From positions 1 to 10,841 of the forward strand of contig JAEWLN010000028.1 of assembly GCA_023457535.1 (NCBI GenBank): DNA of 10,841 nucleotides. Reading direction: 5' to 3'. Source of the DNA: Bacteroidota bacterium. GTDB taxonomy: Bacteria > Bacteroidota > Bacteroidia > Flavobacteriales > Flavobacteriaceae. The position numbers and the translations under genes are program-made. The stretch's first letter is position 1, and every line of letters begins with the position of its first letter. The notes under the pieces are model-generated. The model did no database searches and was not told the origin of the DNA. It worked only from the letters and a program-made list of their open reading frames with translations. Positions 1 to 6,101 of this stretch are shown in pieces.

Positions 1-111
1 GCTGAATACCACGTAGAGCGGATGATGCGCGATGCGAAGATCACCCAGATTTACGAAGGCACGTCTGAGATTCAGAAGATTGTGATTTCGCGCAGTATTT
101 TAAGTGAGTAA
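1..111 (+). CDS. Acyl-CoA dehydrogenase, C-terminal end (partial)
   Basis: The first frame is open from the window edge to a TAA at 109-111 and gives 36 residues. They contain the stretch RDAKITQIYEGTSEIQKIVI followed by SRSIL, the characteristic end of acyl-CoA dehydrogenases. In that family the Q-IYEGT-EIQ segment packs at the FAD site and next to the catalytic base region. The enzyme would oxidise acyl-CoA to enoyl-CoA in the cytoplasm, passing electrons to ETF. The substrate class cannot be told from the tail alone. The gene begins outside the window and is followed by an intrinsic terminator, so it is not co-transcribed by design with the histidine kinase downstream. Confidence 0.9.
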   Translation, partial: AEYHVERMMRDAKITQIYEGTSEIQKIVISRSILSE

Positions 112-160
112 AACGGTTCATCGGCGCGACTTTGATATAATTTTAGTTTGCCAATAATTC

Positions 161-190
161 AATCCCGGTCCGTCAGGTCGGGATTTTTTT
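161..190 (+). terminator. Rho-independent terminator after the acyl-CoA dehydrogenase gene
   Basis: A stem AATCCCG (161-167) / CGGGATT (179-185) with an 11-base loop runs straight into a T tract ending at 190. It lies 50 bases after the stop codon and is oriented to end the dehydrogenase transcript. This isolates the kinase gene, which then needs its own promoter. Confidence 0.85.
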
Positions 191-244
191 GTGGGATGCT
201 CGTATCCAAACGGCTTAAAACGGCGTGAAAAATTTAACAAAAAC

Positions 245-261
245 TACAGATTTTCTGTAAT
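245..261. promoter_or_regulatory. Palindromic site 1 (TACAGA-TTT-TCTGTA), putative operator
   Basis: Bases 245-259 form a perfect dyad TACAGA-N3-TCTGTA. With the following AT, the 17-bp sequence is repeated in exact inverse orientation at 344-360. Such a short dyad in front of a regulatory gene is typical of a dimeric transcription factor site. The factor is not recognised. Confidence 0.5.
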
Positions 262-336
262 CAACTGTGGGCGGGAATTCGTAGGGAATACCTTCACTGC
301 CCCCTTCCCATGGGATAAAAATACATTTTATTTTGA

Positions 337-366
337 TTGCTCCATTACAGAAAATCTGTATATTTT
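337..366 (+). promoter_or_regulatory. Candidate Bacteroidota promoter of the histidine kinase gene
   Basis: TTG at 337-339, a 19-bp spacer, then TATATTTT at 359-366, which matches seven of eight positions of the Bacteroidota -7 consensus TAnnTTTG. The 19-bp spacing is usual for this phylum. The expected start near 372 would leave a leader of about 45 bases before the ATG at 418. The box is imperfect, so this is a proposal. Confidence 0.4.
344..360. promoter_or_regulatory. Palindromic site 2 (TACAGA-AAA-TCTGTA), putative operator
   Basis: Bases 346-360 form a perfect dyad TACAGA-N3-TCTGTA. The 17 bases 344-360 are the exact reverse complement of 245-261. The two dyad centres are 101 bp apart. 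This copy lies in the spacer of the candidate kinase promoter (337-366) and touches its -7 box, so a bound protein would be expected to affect transcription of the kinase gene directly. Confidence 0.5.
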
Positions 367-417
367 ACACGTGCACAAAATCGGCCCGCTTAAAAAAAAA
401 AGTCCTATCTTTAATAC

Positions 418-2826
418 ATGAGGCAACCACGGTCCACAAAAAGCAAAGTCATTCTGGGATACCTGTTGTTATTTGTCATTGCGGCAGTGTCCGTGTGGTT
501 TGTGTATTCTGAGATCCTGCGTATCGCTATTCCGGAAAAAGACATCAATGCCGAGAACAAAAAACTCATCCGCATCAGCGGCGCGATTGCCAATCTGTAC
601 GCTTCTGAAACGCTCGGGCGCAATGCTATTTTGACCGGATCGGACAAAGACCGTGGTGAATACAACAAAACCCTTGACAGCGTCGATGTGCAAATCGAAC
701 AAATCAAAGCGCAAAGCGATGCAGCGCAACTCGGCAAACTCGATACGATCCAGGATTTGCTCAAGCGCAAACGCCGCAGTGTAGATGAGCTTATCGCCTT
801 TCGCAAACAGTACGATGCGCAAAATACCTTCGACCGGGCCGTAGGGCAAATCACCAAAGTCAAGGATTCGCTCAACCGCCGCGCGCAGCCGATCCAATTT
901 CGCAGCAACACGCAAATGCGCCAGTTCCTGACCTCGGTGCTGACCAAACGCCAGATGGATTCCTTGAGTAAACTGCCCGTATCGAATGAGCAACTTACCT
1001 CGGCGATCGAAAAAATGCTCACGCAGGTCATTATCCGCGATAACAAGATGAAATACCGGTTGTTTCAAAAAGAGCAGAAACTGCAGGACGAAAACCGCGT
1101 TATATCGGACCGCTTGCGCGTGGTGCTTTCATCGCTCGAAAAGGAAATCCTGCAGAAATCATACGCCAAGATCAACGATTCCAAAGCAGCGATCAACAAC
1201 ACCATACAAACCATTGCGTGGATTGGTGCGGCCACTTTTTTACTGCTGATCCTTTTTGCGGCCATCATCCTGCGCGATTTAACGCGAAACCAGCAATACC
1301 GACAGCAGCTCGAAACGCTCAACGATGAAAAGGAAGATCTGCTGCGCAGCAAAACGATGTTGCTCGCTACGGTTACGCACGATTTGCAGACGCCGCTCGG
1401 AAGCGTACTCGGCTTTACGGATCTGCTCAAAAAAACAGATGTAAATCCCAAGCAGCTGCAATACCTGGACAGCATCAAACATTCATCGCACTACATTCTC
1501 AAACTCGTCAACGATCTGCTCGATTTTTCCAAGCTCGAGAACCACAAAATCGCGATTGAAAAAGTGGCGTTCAACTTTAAGGAACTGATCGAAAACATCT
1601 GCCAGCCGCTCGAACAAAACGCCGAAAACAAAAACATCGAACTGCGTTGCGACATCGACGACGAGCTCGACGCCAACTTTATTTCAGATCCCTACCGGCT
1701 CAAGCAGATCCTGACCAACCTCATTTCGAACGCCATCAAATTTACCCAACAGGGGTCGGTTCAGGTCGTGGCCAAACGCGACGCCGACCGGATCAGCGTA
1801 TCGGTGATCGACACCGGGATAGGGATTGCCAAAGCCGAACAGCAGGCCGTTTTCAAGGAATTTACCCAGGCGCATTCCGGAATCGAGAAAAAGTTTGGCG
1901 GTACCGGGCTCGGCCTTACGATCGCCAAGCGCATGCTGGAATTGCTCGACGGCGACATTACACTCGAAAGCGAGCAGGGGCAAGGGTCGATTTTTACCAT
2001 TTCGATTCCGGCGATCCGTTCACAAGCGCGACCGTTGGATCAGGCACAGCGCCAGATCAATCCCGGTTTCCTGACCGAAAAAAAGATACTGATCGTCGAT
2101 GATGACCCTACGCAACTCTCGCTGATGCGCGAAATTTTTGCCCATTATCCCGTTGAGGTTACCACGCAGAACGATCCGTCCAAAGTAAAGGCGATGCTCG
2201 AACAGCAGTTGTACGATGTAATCCTGACCGATATCCAGATGCCCCAGATCGACGGGTTCGAACTCGTGCGCATCATCCGGAACAACAACGATCCGGCCAT
2301 TGCACGGCTGCCCGTGGTCGCCCTTTCGGGCAAGCGCGACCTGGCCGCGGATGACTTTACCTCGCACGGGTTCACGACATTTCATCCCAAGCCGTTGCAA
2401 TTGGAAGATTTGCTGCTGCAGCTGCGCGCGATTTTCCGAAACGAGTCGGCGGCGTGGCAAATTGCCGCAAGAGCGCAGGCGGATAACGGGAAATTGTTCA
2501 ACCTCGACAGCCTCAATCAATTTACGCAGAACGACCCGAATGCGCTGCGGCACATCGTCGTTAATTTCATTGACAGCACCCGCGAGAATTGCGCGCTGCT
2601 GCGTGAGGCCGCTGTGGCGAACGATGGAAAAAAACTGGCCGACCTGGCGCACAAAATGATTCCGATGCTGCGGCAAATGGAAGTGTTTTCAATCGCCGAT
2701 TTGCTGTTGCCGCTCGAGGAACGGACACTTTCGATGACGCCGCAGCAAATCATTGTTTATGTGGACGACATTTGCGCGCGTATCGAAACGCTGATCGTCA
2801 AACTGCGGCTCGAAGTGCAGCCTTGA
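418..2826 (+). CDS. Hybrid sensor histidine kinase with receiver and HPt domains
   Basis: An 802-residue inner-membrane sensor. Order: N-terminal transmembrane helix (about 10-30); a mostly helical, probably periplasmic sensor region (31-262) that resembles CHASE3/four-helix-bundle sensors; second transmembrane helix (about 265-285); short coiled coil; HisKA domain with phospho-acceptor His321 in THDLQTPL; HATPase domain with N box (Asn438), G1 box DTGIGI from Asp465 and G2 box GGTGLGL at 494-500; receiver domain with DDD near its start and phospho-acceptor Asp605 in LTDIQMP, then SGK and PKP; C-terminal HPt domain with His745 in AHKM. All catalytic residues are present, so an internal His-Asp-His relay is likely, with the HPt passing phosphate to a separate receiver. 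The convergent neighbour is a sigma-54 activator with a receiver, the obvious partner. The ligand is unknown. There is no Shine-Dalgarno sequence. The H box has HDLQTP where many kinases have HELRTP, a form I associate with this phylum. Confidence 0.93.
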   Translation: MRQPRSTKSKVILGYLLLFVIAAVSVWFVYSEILRIAIPEKDINAENKKLIRISGAIANLYASETLGRNAILTGSDKDRGEYNKTLDSVDVQIEQIKAQSDAAQLGKLDTIQDLLKRKRRSVDELIAFRKQYDAQNTFDRAVGQITKVKDSLNRRAQPIQFRSNTQMRQFLTSVLTKRQMDSLSKLPVSNEQLTSAIEKMLTQVIIRDNKMKYRLFQKEQKLQDENRVISDRLRVVLSSLEKEILQKSYAKINDSKAAINNTIQTIAWIGAATFLLLILFAAIILRDLTRNQQYRQQLETLNDEKEDLLRSKTMLLATVTHDLQTPLGSVLGFTDLLKKTDVNPKQLQYLDSIKHSSHYILKLVNDLLDFSKLENHKIAIEKVAFNFKELIENICQPLEQNAENKNIELRCDIDDELDANFISDPYRLKQILTNLISNAIKFTQQGSVQVVAKRDADRISVSVIDTGIGIAKAEQQAVFKEFTQAHSGIEKKFGGTGLGLTIAKRMLELLDGDITLESEQGQGSIFTISIPAIRSQARPLDQAQRQINPGFLTEKKILIVDDDPTQLSLMREIFAHYPVEVTTQNDPSKVKAMLEQQLYDVILTDIQMPQIDGFELVRIIRNNNDPAIARLPVVALSGKRDLAADDFTSHGFTTFHPKPLQLEDLLLQLRAIFRNESAAWQIAARAQADNGKLFNLDSLNQFTQNDPNALRHIVVNFIDSTRENCALLREAAVANDGKKLADLAHKMIPMLRQMEVFSIADLLLPLEERTLSMTPQQIIVYVDDICARIETLIVKLRLEVQP

Positions 2827-4170
2827 TCACAAATCGATGTTGTATAGTTTGAGTTTGTTGTACAGTGTCTTTCGGTCGATGTCGAGCAGTCTTGCCGCTT
2901 TACTTTTGTTGTAGTTGGCGCGTTCCAAAGCGCGTTTGATCGCTTCTTCTTCATTGCCTTTTCCATATTGGAATTCGTCCAAAACGGGCGTAACCTGGAG
3001 GATTTCCGGCGGCAATACGTCAATTCCGATCACATCGGACTTGGTCAGCAGCACCGAACGTTTGATCGTGTTTTTCATCTCGCGCAAATTGCCGGGCCAA
3101 TCATAAGTCAGGAACCAGTCGGTGACTTCTTTGCTGAAACCCGCGATATTTTTCTCGAGATCGGCGTTGGACTGGGCCAGAAAATGGTTGGCGAAAATCA
3201 TGATGTCGTGCTTGCGCTCGGAAAGTCTGGGCACGGCGATCGAAAACTCGTTGAGCCGGTGGTAGAGGTCTTCGCGGAAATCGCCTCGTTTGACCGCTTC
3301 GGCCAGGTCTTCGTTCGTGGCGGCGATCACGCGTATGTCGACCGTGATTTCGTGGTTGGACCCGACGGGTTTCACTTTGCGTTCCTGCAGCGCGCGCAGC
3401 AATTGGATTTGCACGTCATAAGAAAGATTGCCCACTTCGTCAAGAAAGATCGTTCCGCCGTTGGCCGCTTCGAAATGTCCGGTTTTGTCGCCAATGGCAC
3501 CTGTGAAAGAGCCTTTGAGGTGCCCGAAAAATTCGCTCGAGGCCAGCTCTTTTGGAATGGCGCCGCAATCCACGGCCACGAACGGTTTTGATGCGCGCTT
3601 GCTTTGCTTGTGGATCGAGTGGGCGATGTATTCTTTGCCCGTTCCGCTGTCGCCCATGATCAGCACCGACATATTGGTAGGGGCCACCAGACTGATGTAT
3701 TCGTGCAATCGGTCAGAATGGGCACTGACGCCCATCACGAACGCATCGGAAACGGCAGCTGCGGCCTGAGTCGGTTGGTCATCGGCAGCCACGGTTTGCG
3801 GATTGGATTTTTTGCGCAGCGACTGTTCGATCGTGTGCAGGATTTCATCGGGATTGATGGGTTTGCCCACATAATCGAACGCGCCGATTTTCATGGCCTG
3901 GACAGCGGTTTTGATATCGGTGTAGCCCGTCATCAGGATTACCTGCGTGGCCATGGCGGTTTGCTTGATCAGTTTGAGGATTTCGATACCGTCACGATCT
4001 GGCAACCGGATGTCTGTAAGGACCACATCGAATGTCTGGTTTTTGATCACATCCTCTGCTTCCGCGGCATTGAACGCGTTGGTTACCGCGTATCCTTTTT
4101 TCTGCAAAAAGGTTTTGAGCATGATGCAGAAGGAAGTGTCGTCGTCAATTACGAGGATTTTTGAACTCAT
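2827..4170 (-). CDS. NtrC-family sigma-54-dependent response regulator
   Basis: 447 residues with the full three-domain plan of a bacterial enhancer-binding protein. The receiver domain (1-118) has acidic DDD at 9-11, phospho-acceptor Asp53 in LTDIRLP, Thr81 and Lys103. The AAA+ domain has Walker A GDSGTGKE (173-180), the sigma-54 contact loop GSFTGA (220-225, the variant of GAFTGA with Ser at the second position) and Walker B FLDE (Asp244, Glu245). A C-terminal Fis-type helix-turn-helix ends KSKAARLLDIDRKTLYNKL. It would bind upstream sites, hydrolyse ATP and open RpoN promoters when phosphorylated, probably by the HPt of the convergent kinase. An in-frame ATG at 4194 would add eight residues but overlaps a consensus -7 box (4199-4192), and homologous receivers start at MSSKILVIDD-like sequence, so 4170 is chosen. 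The stop codon abuts that of the kinase. Confidence 0.93.
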   Translation of the reverse strand: MSSKILVIDDDTSFCIMLKTFLQKKGYAVTNAFNAAEAEDVIKNQTFDVVLTDIRLPDRDGIEILKLIKQTAMATQVILMTGYTDIKTAVQAMKIGAFDYVGKPINPDEILHTIEQSLRKKSNPQTVAADDQPTQAAAAVSDAFVMGVSAHSDRLHEYISLVAPTNMSVLIMGDSGTGKEYIAHSIHKQSKRASKPFVAVDCGAIPKELASSEFFGHLKGSFTGAIGDKTGHFEAANGGTIFLDEVGNLSYDVQIQLLRALQERKVKPVGSNHEITVDIRVIAATNEDLAEAVKRGDFREDLYHRLNEFSIAVPRLSERKHDIMIFANHFLAQSNADLEKNIAGFSKEVTDWFLTYDWPGNLREMKNTIKRSVLLTKSDVIGIDVLPPEILQVTPVLDEFQYGKGNEEEAIKRALERANYNKSKAARLLDIDRKTLYNKLKLYNIDL

Positions 4171-4191
4171 CGTTGTGTTTTTGGCAAGACA

Positions 4192-4199
4192 CAAATTTA
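4192..4199 (-). promoter_or_regulatory. Candidate -7 promoter box of the response-regulator gene
   Basis: On the minus strand 4199-4192 reads TAAATTTG, a perfect match to the Bacteroidota -7 consensus TAnnTTTG. Transcription would begin near 4186, giving a leader of about 16 bases to the ATG at 4170. No TTG lies at the usual -33 distance, so the upstream half is weak. Confidence 0.45.
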
Positions 4200-4234
4200 A
4201 CTTTTTCGCCCGATGAAAATGTTAATATAAAAAC

Positions 4235-4257
4235 AAAAAAGGAGGCGTATTGCCTCC
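4235..4257 (-). terminator. Rho-independent terminator of the small secreted protein gene
   Basis: GGAGGC (4241-4246) and GCCTCC (4252-4257) form a stem with the 5-base loop GTATT. Read on the minus strand, the stem is followed by a run of six T (complement of 4235-4240) and more T beyond. It sits 41 bases after the stop of the 4299-4613 gene, so that gene is a single transcription unit separated from the response regulator. Confidence 0.85.
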
Positions 4258-4298
4258 TCTTTCTGAAGAATGAATCTCCATTACCCAATTTAACTTAA

Positions 4299-4613
4299 CT
4301 ATGCTTCTTTGATAATTTTACCGGTTTTGGCTATATACACGGTCTTGCTTTTTTTGTCCTTGCTCAAAACGAGTTTGTAATCGCCGTCCTCAGCGCGGAA
4401 CGCTTCCTGGATCGAGTGACCTTTGTATTTGGTCAGGATCGTTTTAAGGGCATCATTGTTGACCGATACCGGATCGATTTCTTTATAATCTTTCTGGTCT
4501 TGTGCGACCGATTTTTCAACTGTTTTGACTTTTGTCGTTGTGGTCACTTCCTGCGCATTGGCTGAAATCGTGAATCCCAAAACGAGGGCTGGTATTAAAA
4601 ACAACTTTTTCAT
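4299..4613 (-). CDS. Small secreted/periplasmic protein, PepSY-like (hypothetical)
   Basis: 104 residues. The N-terminus has a lysine pair, a hydrophobic core and an A-N-A end, so signal peptidase I probably cuts after Ala20 and leaves an 84-residue mature protein. That begins with a Thr/Lys/Val-rich stretch (about 23-40), followed by a compact C-terminal half (about 47-104) with the pattern ...ALKTIL.KYKG..IQEA...DGDYKLVLSK...KTVYI...GKII. This resembles the small PepSY-like (BLIP-fold) exported proteins common in Flavobacterium, but no catalytic or binding residues are recognisable and the fold assignment is tentative. It contains no cysteine. The start is the only ATG next to a signal peptide, and no Shine-Dalgarno is visible. 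The gene is flanked by its own terminator and by a sigma-54-like promoter, directly upstream of a sigma-54 activator gene on the same strand, which suggests it is a target of that regulator. Confidence 0.85.
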   Translation of the reverse strand: MKKLFLIPALVLGFTISANAQEVTTTTKVKTVEKSVAQDQKDYKEIDPVSVNNDALKTILTKYKGHSIQEAFRAEDGDYKLVLSKDKKSKTVYIAKTGKIIKEA

Positions 4614-4647
4614 AACTTAAGATTTTGTGCGTTGATGCAAAGTCTTT

Positions 4648-4664
4648 TGAAACAATTGTGCCAA
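4648..4664 (-). promoter_or_regulatory. Sigma-54 (RpoN) promoter candidate for the small secreted protein
   Basis: The minus strand reads TTGGCACAATTGTTTCA. Aligned to TTGGCACG-N4-TTGCW it matches the whole -24 element (TTGGCAC), has exactly ten bases between GG and the -12 dinucleotide, and differs at the G after CAC and at the -13 G (TTTC instead of TTGC). The predicted start is near 4637, leaving about 24 bases before the ATG at 4613. A housekeeping alternative overlaps it (TTTG, 16 bp, then AGACTTTG), which shares only the TTTG half of the usual -7 box. Confidence 0.5.
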
Positions 4665-4719
4665 AGGGACGCCATGGAGGGTTAACCCGATGCAAGGCCT
4701 TGTTGCCATTGGGTTTTTC

Positions 4720-4732
4720 GCGATTTGATCGC
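4720..4732. promoter_or_regulatory. Dyad GCGAT-N3-ATCGC, possible activator site
   Basis: A perfect 5+5 dyad with a 3-base centre. Its centre is about 89 bp upstream of the predicted sigma-54 start site at 4637, a normal distance for enhancer-binding-protein sites. A short dyad like this can arise by chance, and the same sequence is not seen before the kinase gene. Confidence 0.25.
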
Positions 4733-4762
4733 CCGATGCCAAAGTGCTCCCGACTGGGGAAA

Positions 4763-4793
4763 CCTGTGGAACAAACCGAGTTGTCCTGTGGAA
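4763..4793. repeat. Direct repeat CCTGTGGAA x2, 22-bp period, possible activator site
   Basis: CCTGTGGAA occurs at 4763-4771 and at 4785-4793, 22 bp apart, about two helical turns, so both copies face the same side of the DNA. The pair is centred some 140 bp upstream of the predicted sigma-54 start of the small secreted protein gene and about 125 bp upstream of the DinB gene start. It may be an enhancer site, but only the spacing and the sequence identity support this. Confidence 0.3.
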
Positions 4794-4883
4794 ATCTCCT
4801 CAATTTCCCGATTAAATCGTGATAGATAATATTTTAAAATGTAACCCGGCCGCAAACCAAAGCACTTACTTTGTTTTAAGTTG

Positions 4884-4902
4884 CAACTTTGACTACCTTT
4901 AT
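4884..4902 (+). promoter_or_regulatory. Candidate promoter at the head of the DinB-NRDE-SDR-SprT-ManC operon
   Basis: CAACTTTG at 4884-4891 fits TAnnTTTG at all but the first base and is followed by a short A/T-rich leader into the ATGs at 4903 and 4909. TACCTTTA at 4895-4902 is a second near match, with TTTG at 4870-4873 upstream at a 21-bp spacing. One of them probably drives the operon, but neither is perfect. Confidence 0.35.
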
Positions 4903-5400
4903 ATGCCGATGGAACGCAAACCAATCAATCTCATCATCGCCATACGCCGCAGCCTTGACGAATTGCTGGACCAGCTTTCCGACTCGGATTATACCCGCGC
5001 TTGCCCTGTTTTGAGCGGCGCGACCGTGGGCGAGCACGTGCGGCACATCATCGAAATGTTTTGGTCTCCATACGCAGTACGCGTCAGGCGTGGTCAATTA
5101 CGATCTGCGCCCGCGCGAGGTTCAAATCCAAACCCAAACCGAATCGGCGCGGCAAAAAATGAACAAATCAAAACGGGCCTTATGCGCGCAGACAAACCGC
5201 TGCTGTTGGCACAAAACCTGGACGGCGGGCCGGTATCCATCCCCAGCAATTACCGGCGGGAACTGCTGTACAATCTGGAGCATTGCATCCACCACCAGGC
5301 CATGATCCGCGTGGCCTTGCAGCAGTATGCCGTTGAAGTTGGCGCCGGTTTTGGCATTGCCCATTCCACCCTTGAATACAAAAAACAATGTGCACGGTAA
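4903..5400 (+). CDS. DinB-family protein, with a probable pair of compensating frameshifts
   Basis: The frame gives 165 residues of the DinB/YfiT-like four-helix-bundle family, which are putative metal-dependent thiol transferases or hydrolases. His45/His48 in GEHVRHII and the HCIHH cluster at 127-131 are the candidate metal ligands. Residues about 53-88 look wrong: they are Arg/Pro/Asn-rich and unlike a DinB helix. The +1 frame over the same bases reads FGLHTQYASGVVNYDLRPRE and continues with a plausible helical sequence, then the original frame resumes at IKTGLMRADKP. One extra T in the TTTT run at 5059-5062 and one missing A in the A-rich stretch 5153-5173 would explain this. The reading frame stays open throughout. 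Either of two ATGs (4903, 4909) may be the start; sequence upstream of 4903 shows no family similarity. The next gene overlaps the end by 13 bases. Confidence 0.75.
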   Translation: MPMERKPINLIIAIRRSLDELLDQLSDSDYTRACPVLSGATVGEHVRHIIEMFWSPYAVRVRRGQLRSAPARGSNPNPNRIGAAKNEQIKTGLMRADKPLLLAQNLDGGPVSIPSNYRRELLYNLEHCIHHQAMIRVALQQYAVEVGAGFGIAHSTLEYKKQCAR

Positions 5401-6101
5401 CATTTGTAAAATCGTCCGATCAAATCATCATTACGTCCAACCGCGACGAAACCGTCAAGCGTCCGGCGCTCGAGCCGCGGCCGTACCCCGTTGGGCAAAA
5501 ATTGGTTTATTTCCCCAAAGATCCCAGGGCCGGAGGAACGTGGTTTGCCGTATCGGACCGGGGCGAAGTGATCGTATTGCTCAACGGCGCGTCGGAAAAA
5601 CACCAGTGGAAGCCGCCGTACCGCAAAAGTCGCGGGCTCGTCGTGCTTGATCTGATGGGCGCCGCATCGCCGATCGAAGCATGGTCATCGCAAAATCTGC
5701 GAGGCATCGAACCGTTTACGATCGTGTGTTTTGCCTCCGGCGCACTTTTCCAGCTGCGGTGGGATGGCGCGCAAAAGGAATCCGTAGCGCTCGATGCGAT
5801 GCAAAATCAGATCTGGTCCTCGACCACGTTGTATCCTAAAGAAGTACGCGATCGCCGCCAGAAATGGTTTGACGGTTTTATGGAGGTGCGGCCGTCGGCC
5901 AGTCCTGCGGAAATGTTTCGCTTTCACCGATACACCCAGGAGTCGGACCCTGAAAATGGTCTGGTGATCAACCGCAACGGATTTTTGCAAACGCTGAGCA
6001 TCACGCAGGTCGTGCTTCAAAATCCGGCGGTAAGTCTGACCCATCACGACTTGTCTGCCGATAAAAAATCTGAAATCCACTTTACCGTCCCAGCGCCTTG
6101 A
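5388..6101 (+). CDS. NRDE (TANGO2) family protein
   Basis: 237 residues beginning MCTVTF, with the family signature Asn-Arg-Asp-Glu at 18-21 (ITSNRDE). It also has the usual DPRAGGTWFAVSDRG block, typical of the N-terminal half of NRDE/TANGO2 proteins. Cys2, exposed if the initiator Met is removed, is conserved in the family, which has been compared with N-terminal-nucleophile hydrolases. The eukaryotic member TANGO2 is linked to lipid, CoA or haem handling, but no bacterial reaction is firmly established. There is no signal peptide, so it is cytoplasmic. The start overlaps the DinB gene by 13 bases, and translational coupling is likely. The stop codon TGA (6099-6101) overlaps the TTG that begins the remnant frame downstream. 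Confidence 0.9.
   Translation: MCTVTFVKSSDQIIITSNRDETVKRPALEPRPYPVGQKLVYFPKDPRAGGTWFAVSDRGEVIVLLNGASEKHQWKPPYRKSRGLVVLDLMGAASPIEAWSSQNLRGIEPFTIVCFASGALFQLRWDGAQKESVALDAMQNQIWSSTTLYPKEVRDRRQKWFDGFMEVRPSASPAEMFRFHRYTQESDPENGLVINRNGFLQTLSITQVVLQNPAVSLTHHDLSADKKSEIHFTVPAP

Noticed and set aside
337..340. Sigma-54 -12 element before the kinase (TTGC at 337-340)
   Set aside because: No GG lies at the required distance upstream; the bases there are T/A rich.
245..360. Miniature transposable element bounded by 17-bp terminal inverted repeats
   Set aside because: No target-site duplication flanks the arms, each arm is itself palindromic, and the position over a promoter fits operator sites better.
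191..421. Short plus-strand frame before the kinase
   Set aside because: No protein-like composition, no family similarity, and it runs through the palindromic sites and the candidate promoter; better explained as intergenic.
4171..4194. Longer response-regulator start at 4194
   Set aside because: The ATG lies inside a perfect -7 promoter box and the extra residues do not resemble a receiver-domain start.
4819..4902. Extension of the DinB protein upstream to ATG 4819
   Set aside because: The added residues look like translated intergenic, promoter-rich DNA and have no family similarity; ATG 4903 or 4909 fits the DinB start.
4516..4924. Overlapping minus-strand frames between the small secreted gene and DinB
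   Set aside because: They lack recognisable features, overlap real genes or regulatory sequence and have no plausible initiation context.
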